This document shows positions 1 through 7,906 of a stretch of 64,000 bases of DNA, in pieces (position 1 is the stretch's first letter; every line of letters begins with the position of its first letter). Under the pieces are notes generated by a model. It saw only the letters and a program-made list of their open reading frames with translations. It was not told the origin of the DNA and made no database searches. The DNA is from CAYSBE01 sp046309355 (GTDB taxonomy: Bacteria; Bacteroidota; Bacteroidia; UKL13-3): positions 1 to 64,000 of the forward strand of contig JBKCPL010000027.1 of NCBI GenBank assembly GCA_046309355.1, read 5' to 3'. The translations under genes and the position numbers were made by a program.

Positions 1-236
1 GTAATTTCGGTATTGCTATCTACTTCAAACTGCACTTTTCCGTCCACAAATTTTGGAAAAACCCATACTTTGCTTTGGCAGCCTTTCACAATAAACTCTT
101 CAATCTTATGCTCTTCAGGCATAGCAGGAAGTTTTTTGCCAAGGTCCATCAGGTACATCAGTGTTTGCTCCATGTCGCCTTCAAAGAGGGAGAAATTATC
201 AATGATTTCGTTTTGTATATCGGATGGGGTGGGCAT
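1..236 (-). CDS. sufE: SufE, sulfur acceptor for SufS (partial, runs off the window start)
   Basis: SufE accepts persulfide sulfur from the cysteine desulfurase SufS and passes it to the SufBCD scaffold. The ATG at 236-234 opens a frame that reads to base 1 without a stop and gives 78 residues. It begins MPTPSDIQNEIIDNF, matching the SufE N-terminus, and contains GCQSKVW, where Cys53 is the sulfur-accepting cysteine of the family. The protein is normally about 140 residues, so roughly the C-terminal half lies outside. It is the last visible gene of the suf operon, about 230 bp downstream of sufS; that gap holds a degenerate repeat. The family call is firm. Confidence 0.9.
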   Translation of the reverse strand, partial: MPTPSDIQNEIIDNFSLFEGDMEQTLMYLMDLGKKLPAMPEEHKIEEFIVKGCQSKVWVFPKFVDGKVQFEVDSNTEI

Positions 237-252
237 TTTCAGCTATTTATTT

Positions 253-294
253 AACCGCAAAGAACGCGAAGAATGCGCAAAGTACACAAAGGTA
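253..294. repeat. Degenerate CGCAAAG-type tandem repeat
   Basis: Imperfect tandem units (cgcaaagaa, cgcgaagaa, tgcgcaaag, tacacaaagg) occupy the spacer just before sufE. On the minus strand this reads as runs of CTTTGCG and CTTTGTG. From memory, such arrays are common in Bacteroidota genomes, often near GxxExxY genes; one such gene lies 1.4 kb away in this operon. The rest of the 237-468 spacer shows no gene. Confidence 0.6.
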
Positions 295-468
295 AGTTGA
301 ATATTTACAGCGTTTTCTTTGCTATGCTTGAAAATTAAATCGACACTATGATTTTTTATTGATAGTTCTAAAGTTAAAAACTGCTTTCATTAAACGTCAC
401 TTTTGCGAATCAAATCGCAAAAACAGTAGTTATTTTTAGGTTACATTCGAAAATAATAGACTTTAAGC

Positions 469-1677
469 TTACCTCGCCAACTTCTTCAACGCCTCCAGCA
501 ACACATCTACTTCTGCTATGGTATTGTACACCGCAAATGAAGCGCGAACGGTACCATCTAATCCAAAGCGCTGCATCAACGGCTGCGTGCAGTGGTGGCC
601 GGTGCGCACGGCAATGCCTTTTGCATCCAGCATCATTCCGGCATCAAAATGGTGCATATTGTTCAACACAAAGGATTGAACCGATATTTTTTGTGCGGCT
701 GTGCCTACCAATGTAATTCCGGGAATTTCTTTTGCTCCCTCTACAAAATGGCGCAGCAATTCGTCTTCGTGTGCAGCCATGGCTGGCTTGCCTAATTCGT
801 TTACAAAGTCAAGGGCGTATTTAAAGGCAATCACATCCCCAATATTGGGAGTTCCGGCTTCGAATTTAAATGGAATTTCGTTGTAGGTGGTTTTGGCAAA
901 GGTTACTTCACGTATCATTTCTCCCCCACCCTGGTATGGCGGCATGGCATCCAGCAATTCGCGTTTGCCATACAACACCCCTACTCCTGTTGGCCCATAT
1001 AGTTTATGAGAGGATATGGTTAAAAAATCACAATCCAACTCCTGCACATCTACTTCCAGATGCGAACACGCCTGAGCACCATCCAACAATACTTTTGCAC
1101 CCACAGCATGTGCTTTCTCTCTAATTTCTTTCACCGGATTTATCGTACCCAATGCATTGTTTACCCACACGCAAGCCACCATTTTGGTTTTAGGTGTAAG
1201 CAAGTTGTCGAATTCATCCATCAACAGCTCACCGGCATCGTTTATCGGAATTACTTTTAATACAGCGCCTTTCTCTTCACACACCATTTGCCAAGGCACG
1301 ATATTGCTGTGGTGTTCCATGGCGGTTATCAAAACTTCATCACCAGGTTGCAAATATTTTCTTCCCCATGTTTGCGCTACCAGGTTAATGCTTTCCGTTA
1401 CACCTTTGGTAAAAATACATTCTGCCTCTTCGCACGCATTGATAAATTGCTGAATGGCTTTGCGGGTTTCTTCAAAATACTCGGTAGAACGCGAAGCTAA
1501 GGTGTGCGCTGCACGGTGAATGTTGGCGTTATCAAGCGAGTAGAATTTATTTAATGCATCTATCACCCGTTGTGGTTTTTGGGTGGTTGCGGCATTGTCA
1601 AAATATACCAAGGGTTTGCCGTTTACTTCTTGGTGGAGTATCGGGAATTGAGAGCGTATGTTGTTCAAGTTAAGCAC
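469..1677 (-). CDS. sufS: SufS, PLP-dependent cysteine desulfurase
   Basis: SufS removes sulfur from cysteine, giving alanine and an enzyme-bound persulfide for Fe-S cluster assembly. The 402-residue length is normal for a group II (NifS/SufS) desulfurase. The PLP-binding lysine is visible as Lys225 in SSHKLYGPTG, and the persulfide cysteine as Cys363 in RTGHHCTQP. YFDNAATTQKP near residues 25-35 is the usual N-terminal signature. The gene follows the GxxExxY gene on the minus strand and precedes sufE, its sulfur acceptor. Function and pathway are secure. Confidence 0.96.
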   Translation of the reverse strand: MLNLNNIRSQFPILHQEVNGKPLVYFDNAATTQKPQRVIDALNKFYSLDNANIHRAAHTLASRSTEYFEETRKAIQQFINACEEAECIFTKGVTESINLVAQTWGRKYLQPGDEVLITAMEHHSNIVPWQMVCEEKGAVLKVIPINDAGELLMDEFDNLLTPKTKMVACVWVNNALGTINPVKEIREKAHAVGAKVLLDGAQACSHLEVDVQELDCDFLTISSHKLYGPTGVGVLYGKRELLDAMPPYQGGGEMIREVTFAKTTYNEIPFKFEAGTPNIGDVIAFKYALDFVNELGKPAMAAHEDELLRHFVEGAKEIPGITLVGTAAQKISVQSFVLNNMHHFDAGMMLDAKGIAVRTGHHCTQPLMQRFGLDGTVRASFAVYNTIAEVDVLLEALKKLAR

Positions 1678-1722
1678 AGATTTTATTCGAATTACACTAA
1701 TTACACAGATTTAACTTTTCAC
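1674..1722. repeat. CACAGATT repeats flanking the GxxExxY gene (3' side)
   Basis: This spacer between sufS and the GxxExxY gene carries two CACAGATTT copies with related CACTAATTA and CACTGATT sequence between and beside them. The opposite flank of the gene carries the same unit in inverted orientation, so the gene is bounded by imperfect inverted copies. Confidence 0.55.
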
Positions 1723-1725
1723 TGA

Positions 1726-2130
1726 TTATTTTATGAAGCGCTTATAGTTGAGGGATTTTTCACCGAAGTTAACGAGGAGTCCTACTTTTAAGTTTGATGC
1801 TTTTAAATAGTTTACTACCTGACTGTGGTTTGCTTTTGCAATGAAATCCTGAGCTTTTAGCTCCAATACAACCGATTCGTAAACAATATAATCAGCTATA
1901 TATTTTCTATTCAGTCGTTTGCCTTTATAATATATTTGATATTGCTCTTCTCTTTTATACGGTATTCCTAATAATTTAAACTCAACCTCCAACGCGTCTT
2001 GATAAACAGCTTCCAAAAAACCATTCCCCGGTTCATTAAACACATTCATACACGCGCCAATAATTTTGTATGTCTCCTCCTTTAACGGAAACTTTTCATA
2101 CTCTCCTATCGGTTCTTCCAGAATCTGCAT
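1726..2130 (-). CDS. GxxExxY protein, PD-(D/E)XK nuclease-like fold
   Basis: This 134-residue protein carries the family-naming motif G37-F-L-E40-A-V-Y43. It is followed by Asp80 (IADYIV) and E90-L-K92, the arrangement of a PD-(D/E)XK nuclease core (PDDEXK_3 type). The biological role of GxxExxY proteins is unknown. The gene sits between sufD and sufS in the same orientation, where suf operons normally have nothing. It is flanked by inverted CACAGATT/AATCTGTG repeats, which suggests insertion of a small cassette into the operon. All visible core residues are intact, so it is not an obvious pseudogene. A role in Fe-S assembly is not implied. Confidence 0.85.
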   Translation of the reverse strand: MQILEEPIGEYEKFPLKEETYKIIGACMNVFNEPGNGFLEAVYQDALEVEFKLLGIPYKREEQYQIYYKGKRLNRKYIADYIVYESVVLELKAQDFIAKANHSQVVNYLKASNLKVGLLVNFGEKSLNYKRFIK

Positions 2131-2165
2131 CTGTGTAATCCTAAAATCTGTGGCAATCTGTGTCT
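2131..2165. repeat. AATCTGTG repeats flanking the GxxExxY gene (5' side)
   Basis: Three ATCTGTG-like units (ctgtgtaatc, aatctgtgg, aatctgtgtc) lie between the GxxExxY start codon and the sufD stop. They are inverted relative to the CACAGATT copies on the far side of the gene. Confidence 0.55.
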
Positions 2166-3453
2166 ATATTTTCTTTTCTATCTGTTCTTCCAGTATGGCT
2201 ACCAGTTCGGGAATTTTGATTTTTTCGGCAATGTCATCCGCGAAGGCGTTGAGCAATAATTTACGCGCTACATTTTCGGGGATTCCGCGGCTGCGCATGT
2301 AAAACATCGGCTCTTCGTCTAGCTGACCAATGGTGGCTCCGTGCGTACACTTTACATCATCGGCAAATATTTCCAATTGAGGTTTAGTGTTCACTGTGGC
2401 TTCATCGCTTAGCAGTATATTCTGGTTGCGTTGGTATGCATTTGTTTTTTGTGCATCCAGATGAACCATAATTTTTCCGTTGAAAACAGCAGTGGATTTA
2501 TCCTTCAAAATACCTTTATATTTTTCATCACTGAAGCAATTGGGCTGGGCATGATCTACACGGGTGTGGTTATCGACAAACTGATTGCCATCCAACAAAT
2601 ACAAACCATATAACAACGTATTGCAGTTTTGTCCATTCATGTAAAAATGCAGCGTATTGCGCACAAATTTCCCATCCAGTGTAAGCGTTACCTGATTGAT
2701 ATGGGTATTGGCCTCTTGAAACACCTGCGTGAAATTATTCTGATAATGCTCACCTTGCTGACGTTGCAGTTTATAATGCTCCAGGTTGGCATTTTCGCCT
2801 ACATACACTTCGTTTACAATATTGCAAAACGAGGCGTTTGAACCCAATGCAAAAAAGGATTCAATTACAGTGGCACCTGCATTTTTATCTACCACAATCA
2901 GGTTGCGGGGCTGGTTCAATACATTTACTTCGCTGGCATCTGATATATTGGTGATGATAATAGGATAAACTGTTTGTTTGCCGGCAGGAACATGAATAAA
3001 AGCCCCATCACTCATCAGCGCGGTATTCATGGCATTCATGGCGTGACCTTTTACTTCGGCATACTTGCCAAAATGCGCATTGAAAACATCCGCATGGTTT
3101 TTGCGTGCTGCAGCCAAATTAGTAATTACAATACCTGCATCTTCGGGTTGCAATTGGGTAAGCGATGCATCGAATGATCCATTAATAAATACGATGCGAT
3201 TAGCTTTAAGTGTCTGTACTACATGTTCGCTGTAGTAGTTACGCGCTGCTTCGCTATGCACGCATGAAGCCTGAAAGTTGATATCGTTGATGAATTTCAG
3301 GTTGGTGTATTTCCACTCCTCGTGCTTAATGGTAGGAATGCCCAGTTGCTGCAGCTCGCCAAATGCGGCTTCGCGCTGTTCGGCAAAGGCACTGCCATCC
3401 GCTTGCGCACGGTAATGTTCAAAATCTTGTTTTAGTGTATCGATTGTGCTCAT
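2164..3453 (-). CDS. sufD: SufD, Fe-S cluster assembly scaffold subunit
   Basis: SufD pairs with SufB and SufC in the SufBC2D scaffold that builds Fe-S clusters in the cytoplasm. The 429-residue protein has the expected SufBD architecture: a variable helical N-terminal part (KHEEWKYTNLKF), a beta-helix core, and a C-terminal helical part with CTHGATIGQLDEEPMFYMRSRGIP, the classic SufB/SufD C-terminal motif. It lies 21 bp after sufC in the operon. Its stop abuts the repeat that borders the GxxExxY cassette, so the SufD C-terminus (LEEQIEKKI) appears unaltered. Confidence 0.95.
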   Translation of the reverse strand: MSTIDTLKQDFEHYRAQADGSAFAEQREAAFGELQQLGIPTIKHEEWKYTNLKFINDINFQASCVHSEAARNYYSEHVVQTLKANRIVFINGSFDASLTQLQPEDAGIVITNLAAARKNHADVFNAHFGKYAEVKGHAMNAMNTALMSDGAFIHVPAGKQTVYPIIITNISDASEVNVLNQPRNLIVVDKNAGATVIESFFALGSNASFCNIVNEVYVGENANLEHYKLQRQQGEHYQNNFTQVFQEANTHINQVTLTLDGKFVRNTLHFYMNGQNCNTLLYGLYLLDGNQFVDNHTRVDHAQPNCFSDEKYKGILKDKSTAVFNGKIMVHLDAQKTNAYQRNQNILLSDEATVNTKPQLEIFADDVKCTHGATIGQLDEEPMFYMRSRGIPENVARKLLLNAFADDIAEKIKIPELVAILEEQIEKKI

Positions 3454-3474
3454 GCAATTTTTATAGTTATAAAA

Positions 3475-4233
3475 TTATTGAGCTGCCTCTACTTCAGCTT
3501 TGATCCAATCGTAGCCTTTTACTTCCAGTTCTTTTGCCAGACTGGCATCACCGCTTTTTACGATGCGGCCTTTGTACAATACATGCACAAAATCGGGCAC
3601 GATATAATCCAGCAAACGCTGATAGTGTGTAATCACCACAAACGAACGCTCTTTGTTGCGCAATTTATTTACCCCATTCGATACCAAACGCAGGGCATCT
3701 ATATCCAGACCCGAATCTGTTTCGTCCATAATGGCTAACTTAGGTTCAAGCATGGCCATTTGAAACACTTCGTTGCGCTTTTTCTCGCCACCGCTAAAGC
3801 CTTCGTTTAATGAACGCGAGGTAAGCGACTTATCCATTTCCATGGTTTCCATTTTCTCACGCATGTATTTTAGAAAATCGGTTGCCTCCATAGGTTCCAA
3901 TCCTTTGTATTTTCGCGTTTCGTTAATGGCGGTTTTTAAGAAGTTGGTCGTGCTTACACCCGGAATTTCAACCGGATATTGAAAAGCCAAAAACACCCCT
4001 TCACGGGCACGGTCTTCGGGCGACATCTCCAGCAGGTTTTTGCCTTCAAAAATTATTTCCCCATCGGTAACTTCATAATCAGCACGGCCGGCCAATACCG
4101 ATGACAAAGTACTTTTACCGGCACCATTCGGACCCATAATAGCATGTACTTCACCCGGGTTTACGGTAAGATTTATACCATTCAGGATTTTCTTCCCTTC
4201 AATTTCGGCTTTGAGATTTTTTATTTCTAACAT
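3475..4233 (-). CDS. sufC: SufC, ABC-type ATPase of the Suf scaffold
   Basis: SufC is the ATPase that drives conformational change of SufBD during cluster assembly. The 252-residue protein has Walker A (GPNGAGKST, residues 34-42), the Q-loop in AFQYP, the ABC signature FSGGEKKR and the Walker B region with MDETDSGLD, all in canonical order. The Suf-specific DETDSGLDIDAL sequence separates it from transporter ATPases. It lies between sufB and sufD, as in most Bacteroidota suf operons. Confidence 0.97.
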   Translation of the reverse strand: MLEIKNLKAEIEGKKILNGINLTVNPGEVHAIMGPNGAGKSTLSSVLAGRADYEVTDGEIIFEGKNLLEMSPEDRAREGVFLAFQYPVEIPGVSTTNFLKTAINETRKYKGLEPMEATDFLKYMREKMETMEMDKSLTSRSLNEGFSGGEKKRNEVFQMAMLEPKLAIMDETDSGLDIDALRLVSNGVNKLRNKERSFVVITHYQRLLDYIVPDFVHVLYKGRIVKSGDASLAKELEVKGYDWIKAEVEAAQ

Positions 4234-4284
4234 GAGATGGATATGTTAATGTGATGATTAGACAATGTGATAGTTCGTTGTTGA

Positions 4285-5736
4285 TTATCCCACAGACCCC
4301 TCGAGGGAAACTGCGAGCAATTTCTGCGCCTCCACGGCAAATTCCATGGGAAGCTGGTTCAACACTTCGCGGCAAAAGCCATTAACAATTAAACTGATGG
4401 CTTCTTCTGTTCCGATGCCACGTTGGTTGCAGTAAAATATCTGGTCTTCGCCAATTTTTGAAGTGCTGGCTTCGTGTTCAACCGTAGCTGTTTTGTTGTT
4501 GATTTCGATATACGGGAATGTATGTGCTCCGCAGCGGTCACCAATCAGCATACTGTCGCACTGGGTGTAATTCCTTGCTGAATCAGCCTTTTTGGCCACT
4601 TTAACCAATCCGCGGTATGTATTATGCGACTTGCCTGCCGAGATTCCTTTCGACACAATGCGGCTGCGTGTGTTCTTGCCAATATGAATCATTTTGGTTC
4701 CGGTATCGGCTACCTGCATATTATTGGTAACAGCTACCGAGAAAAATTCTCCAATTGAATTATTCCCTTTCAAAATACAGCTTGGATATTTCCAGGTGAT
4801 AGCGCTTCCGGTTTCAACCTGTGTCCAGCTTATTTTGGCATTGGCACCTTCACAACTTCCGCGCTTGGTTACAAAATTATAAATACCCCCGTTGCCGTCT
4901 TTATCGCCCGGATACCAGTTTTGCACCGTACTGTATTTGATTTCTGCATTTTCCATGGCTATCAGTTCCACCACCGCTGCGTGCAATTGGTTTTCATCAC
5001 GCATAGGAGCTGTGCAGCCTTCTAAATAACTCACGTATGAAGCGTCATCAGCGATAATTAACGTGCGCTCAAACTGACCGGTATTTTCTGCATTGATGCG
5101 GAAATAGGTAGAAAGTTCCATGGGGCAACGTACGCCTTTGGGTATGTACACAAACGAACCATCGCTGAATACAGCTGAGTTCAATGCCGCAAAATAGTTG
5201 TCGGTGTAAGGCACAACCGAACCCATGTATTTTTTTACCAAATCCGGGTAGTCATGCAGTGCTTCGCTGATGCTGCAAAAGATGACACCCTTTTCTTTAA
5301 GTTGCTCTTTAAATGTAGTGGCAATGGAAACGGAATCAAAAACGGCATCCACGGCTACACCGGTGAGTCGTTTTTGCTCTTGCAGACTGATTCCCAGTTT
5401 CTCAAATGTTTTGAGCAATTCAGGATCTACCTGATCAAGGCTATCGAGTTTTACTTTTTGCTTAGGAGCTGCATAAAAGATGGTTTCATCGTAATTGGGT
5501 TTGGGGTAAGAAAAATTTTGCCAACTTGGCTCTTCCATTTTCAACCAATAACGGTAGGCTTTGAGGCGCCATTCAAGCATCCATTCGGGTTCATTTTTCT
5601 TTTTGGAGATGAAACGTACTATGTCTTCGTTAAGCCCTTTGGGAGCTGTATCCATCTCAATATCGGTAGTAAAGCCGTACTTATATTCCTGACTTACAAC
5701 CTGTTCAATGATATCTGTGTGTTCTTGTTCCGACAT
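4285..5736 (-). CDS. sufB: SufB, Fe-S cluster assembly scaffold subunit
   Basis: SufB is the main scaffold protein on which nascent clusters form. The 483-residue length is typical. Visible hallmarks are YIPKGVRCPMELSTYFRIN, SYLEGCTAPMRDENQLHAAVVEL, the KRGSC segment and the C-terminal RCGAHTFPYIEI with EDQIFYCNQRGI. It is the first gene of the operon, so regulation probably acts upstream of it; the leader contains a near-perfect palindrome (separate entry). The start MSEQEHTDIIEQVVSQEYKYGF is consistent with family N-termini. Confidence 0.97.
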   Translation of the reverse strand: MSEQEHTDIIEQVVSQEYKYGFTTDIEMDTAPKGLNEDIVRFISKKKNEPEWMLEWRLKAYRYWLKMEEPSWQNFSYPKPNYDETIFYAAPKQKVKLDSLDQVDPELLKTFEKLGISLQEQKRLTGVAVDAVFDSVSIATTFKEQLKEKGVIFCSISEALHDYPDLVKKYMGSVVPYTDNYFAALNSAVFSDGSFVYIPKGVRCPMELSTYFRINAENTGQFERTLIIADDASYVSYLEGCTAPMRDENQLHAAVVELIAMENAEIKYSTVQNWYPGDKDGNGGIYNFVTKRGSCEGANAKISWTQVETGSAITWKYPSCILKGNNSIGEFFSVAVTNNMQVADTGTKMIHIGKNTRSRIVSKGISAGKSHNTYRGLVKVAKKADSARNYTQCDSMLIGDRCGAHTFPYIEINNKTATVEHEASTSKIGEDQIFYCNQRGIGTEEAISLIVNGFCREVLNQLPMEFAVEAQKLLAVSLEGSVG

Positions 5737-5773
5737 AATAATTAAGGCGTGCGAAGGTAGGTAATTAATTTGT

Positions 5774-5786
5774 ATTTAGTCTAAAT
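5774..5786. promoter_or_regulatory. Palindrome upstream of sufB, candidate operator
   Basis: ATTTAG-T-CTAAAT is a perfect 6-bp inverted repeat around one central base, 38 bp upstream of the sufB start codon. It extends as an overlapping CTAAATTAG. Position and symmetry suit a repressor site for the suf operon, for example an Rrf2/IscR- or Fur-type regulator. No regulator is encoded nearby, so this is inference. Confidence 0.4.
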
Positions 5787-5859
5787 TAGAACAGAGAACC
5801 TTATTAATTGTTTGAACCAGCCCCTACTCGGCCAGCGCTACCTACGTTTAGTATCAATC

Positions 5860-6027
5860 CTACACATTTTCAGCATCTTCATCTTTTTTTTCTAGTTCTG
5901 TTTGTTGCTCACCACCACAACACGGCATCACGTTTTGCTTGCATACTTTACATTGGTAATGGCCGTGTACGTAGTCGAACCCGGCAGAACTGTTACAATA
6001 CGGACATATTTCGAAACCAAACTGCAT
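5860..6027 (-). CDS. Small zinc-ribbon protein, 55 residues
   Basis: This short gene reads MQFGFEICPYCNSS and ends LEKKDEDAENV. Three Cys-rich knuckles are visible: CPYC (residues 8-11), CKVC (26-29) and a C-terminal CC (36-37). The first two would form a four-cysteine zinc ribbon with FDYVHGHYQ between them. The acidic tail follows. I do not recognise a characterised family. Such mini-ribbons are often annotated only as hypothetical. It sits alone between the divergent sufB leader and the NlpC/P60 gene, all on the minus strand. The cysteine pattern argues strongly that the frame is real. Confidence 0.7.
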   Translation of the reverse strand: MQFGFEICPYCNSSAGFDYVHGHYQCKVCKQNVMPCCGGEQQTELEKKDEDAENV

Positions 6028-6038
6028 GTAGAAATAAC

Positions 6039-6626
6039 TTATAAAATTCGAACTATTTTCATGTAGCGCTTTTTGTAATACGGGTAGTCAGCTTTATCTA
6101 TCCTCACACCATCGCTGCTGCTTGAATGTATGAATTGAATAGGTTCTCCCTTACTGGTAATGATTATACCTACATGACCAATGCGTTTGCTGCGCATGTT
6201 GCGGCCTCTAAACAGGATCAAATCGCCTTTTCGGGCATTGCGCAAACTTACTTCATATCCTACAAGTGCCTGACCGGCAGAGGTATGAGGAAGCTTGATT
6301 CCAAATTTACGGTACACAATCATAGTAAATCCCGAGCAGTCAAATCCTTTTGCTCCTGTTCCTCCTCTGCGGTAGCGTTTACCAGAAAAACTGTTAGCGT
6401 AAGAAATAATGCTATCGGCCAGCGATGTGTACATCACTTTACTTCCTGCGTTGGGTAAAATTACGCTATCTGCAAATGCCGAGTCGGTGGCGGGCAACAA
6501 GGTGTCTTTAATCCCCTGAGCACCTGCACTGCAAGCAAATACTAGAAATAGCCAGGTGGTTAAATGTATCTTCAAATTGCTCCTGTTTTCTGCACAAGGT
6601 AAAAAACACGGTAAAAGTGAGTACAA
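6039..6626 (-). CDS. Secreted NlpC/P60 (C40) peptidoglycan hydrolase
   Basis: A secreted endopeptidase expected to cut gamma-D-Glu-mDAP type bonds in cell-wall peptides. The core has the catalytic cysteine in FDCSGFTMIVYRKFG, the histidine in RIGHVGIII, and a later polar residue in QFIHSSSSDGV. The ATG frame starts at 6626, but the most convincing signal peptide (K-I-H-L-T-T-W-L-F-L-V-F-A-C-S-A-G-A-Q) starts at a TTG codon at 6575, preceded by AGGAG at a suitable distance. The true product may therefore be 178 rather than 195 residues. It is divergent from bamD; with the TTG start the two genes would not overlap. Confidence 0.9.
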   Translation of the reverse strand: MYSLLPCFLPCAENRSNLKIHLTTWLFLVFACSAGAQGIKDTLLPATDSAFADSVILPNAGSKVMYTSLADSIISYANSFSGKRYRRGGTGAKGFDCSGFTMIVYRKFGIKLPHTSAGQALVGYEVSLRNARKGDLILFRGRNMRSKRIGHVGIIITSKGEPIQFIHSSSSDGVRIDKADYPYYKKRYMKIVRIL

Positions 6627-6697
6627 AAACAGGTCATTTTTATAGTTACTGTATTGAAATACAGGATAATAAATTTAAAAAAGTGCTACTCCGGCAC

Positions 6698-6728
6698 TTT
6701 ACAAGCGGCAATAAATACCCTACATTTG
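6698..6728 (+). promoter_or_regulatory. Bacteroidota-type promoter for bamD
   Basis: TACATTTG at 6721-6728 matches the Bacteroidota -7 box TAnnTTTG. TTTA lies at 6698-6701, 19 bp upstream, one base from the -33 TTTG. The bamD ATG is at 6743, giving the short leader usual in this phylum. Confidence 0.55.
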
Positions 6729-6742
6729 CCATCCTTTCAAAC

Positions 6743-7555
6743 ATGAGCCTGAATAAACTTATACTTTTTATCGCCATTACCGCAACCGTGTCGGGGTGCA
6801 GCAAGTATCAAAAATCCTTGAAAAATCCTGATCCGAATAAGAAGCTGGAAATGGCTCAGTATTATTACAACAAAAAAGATTATTACAGAGCTGCCACGCT
6901 ATTCGAACAACTGCAGGATAACTTTTCAGGAACTACACAGGCTGAAAAAATCATGTATTACAGTGCCTATTGCAACTATGCATTAAAAAATTATGCGCTG
7001 GCTGGTTTTCAGTTTAAAGCATACTTCGAAAATTTTCCGACCGGAGAGTGGGCCGAAGAAAGTTTTTATATGAGTGCCTATTGCCAGTACCTAGAGTCGC
7101 AGCCCGTGTACCTTGACCAAACCGATACATTTAAAGCCATAGAAAGTATAAAGTTGTTTGTGAATGTATACCCCGACAGCAAGTACATACCCGAATGCAA
7201 CAATATTCTGGATAAACTGAGGGGAAAACTTTCTCAAAAAGCATACAACAATGCAAAACTCTATTTCGATATTTCAGAATATAAAAGCGCTATTGTAGCC
7301 ATTGAAAATATATTACGTGACTACCCTGAAATAGCACAGCACGAAGAACTGGAATACTTGCTGGTAAAATCTCATTTTTTGCTGGCTGAAAACAGTGTGG
7401 AGGAAAAGAAACTAGAGCGCTATACAAATACCCTAGCAGCATTTGAAGAATTTGCTGCAAATAACCGTGAAAGTAAATATATGGCTGAGTTAAACACTAT
7501 CGTAGCTAAAAGCCAGAAAGAACAAGCAAAAATCAAAAATCAATTAAATCCATAA
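6743..7555 (+). CDS. bamD: BamD, outer-membrane protein assembly lipoprotein
   Basis: BamD is the TPR lipoprotein that works with BamA to insert beta-barrel proteins into the outer membrane. I place the start at 6743 (MSLNKLILFIAITATVSGCSKYQ). This gives a signal peptide with lipobox cysteine at residue 19, and it follows directly on a TAnnTTTG promoter; the frame is open upstream to 6617, but that extension adds no plausible signal. Tandem TPR-like helices follow (YYNKKDYYRAATLFEQL, YALKNYALAGFQFKAYFENFP, YPDSKYIPECNNILDKL). The 270-residue length suits the family. It leads an apparent run of rpoZ, coaBC and DUF4835. Confidence 0.9.
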   Translation: MSLNKLILFIAITATVSGCSKYQKSLKNPDPNKKLEMAQYYYNKKDYYRAATLFEQLQDNFSGTTQAEKIMYYSAYCNYALKNYALAGFQFKAYFENFPTGEWAEESFYMSAYCQYLESQPVYLDQTDTFKAIESIKLFVNVYPDSKYIPECNNILDKLRGKLSQKAYNNAKLYFDISEYKSAIVAIENILRDYPEIAQHEELEYLLVKSHFLLAENSVEEKKLERYTNTLAAFEEFAANNRESKYMAELNTIVAKSQKEQAKIKNQLNP

Positions 7556-7559
7556 TTAT

Positions 7560-7904
7560 ATGTTAAGTAAAGACCACCAAAATGCACCCACTACCACAGT
7601 GGTGCGCGACCTTAAAAAGCTCGAAGACAAAACCGGCAACATTTACGAGTCTATCGCAATTGTATCTAAACGAGCCAATCAAATTGCTGCAAACATGAAA
7701 GAAGAGTTGCACAATAAACTGCAGGAATTTGCCAACGACAGCGATACGCTGGAAGAGGTATTTGAAAACCGCGAACAAATTGAAATCTCCTCGTATTATG
7801 AGCGCCTACCGAAGGCTACGCTGATTGCTACAGAAGAATTTTTGCAGGGCAAAGTATTTCATCGCAATCCGGCCAAAGAAAACCAAGCCAAGTCGCCTGA
7901 ATAA
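7560..7904 (+). CDS. rpoZ: RNA polymerase omega subunit (Bacteroidota form)
   Basis: Omega helps assemble and stabilise RNA polymerase. The 114-residue protein has the Rpb6/omega core: LEDKTGNIYESIAIVSKRANQIAANMKEEL is the conserved helix that clamps the beta-prime C-terminus. The longer C-terminal part (EEVFENREQIEISSYYERLPKATLIATEEFLQGKVFHRN) is typical of Bacteroidota. It starts four bases after the bamD stop and ends two bases before coaBC, so the genes are probably cotranscribed. bamD-rpoZ-coaBC order is, as I recall, conserved in the phylum. Confidence 0.9.
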   Translation: MLSKDHQNAPTTTVVRDLKKLEDKTGNIYESIAIVSKRANQIAANMKEELHNKLQEFANDSDTLEEVFENREQIEISSYYERLPKATLIATEEFLQGKVFHRNPAKENQAKSPE

Positions 7905-7906
7905 TA

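Noticed and set aside
13..300. 95-codon frame on the plus strand
   Set aside because: It is antisense to sufE, which has the catalytic-cysteine motif; the plus-strand product is not protein-like.
5254..5745. Long open frame antisense to sufB
   Set aside because: It lies entirely opposite a certain gene, and the product has no recognisable motif or signal.
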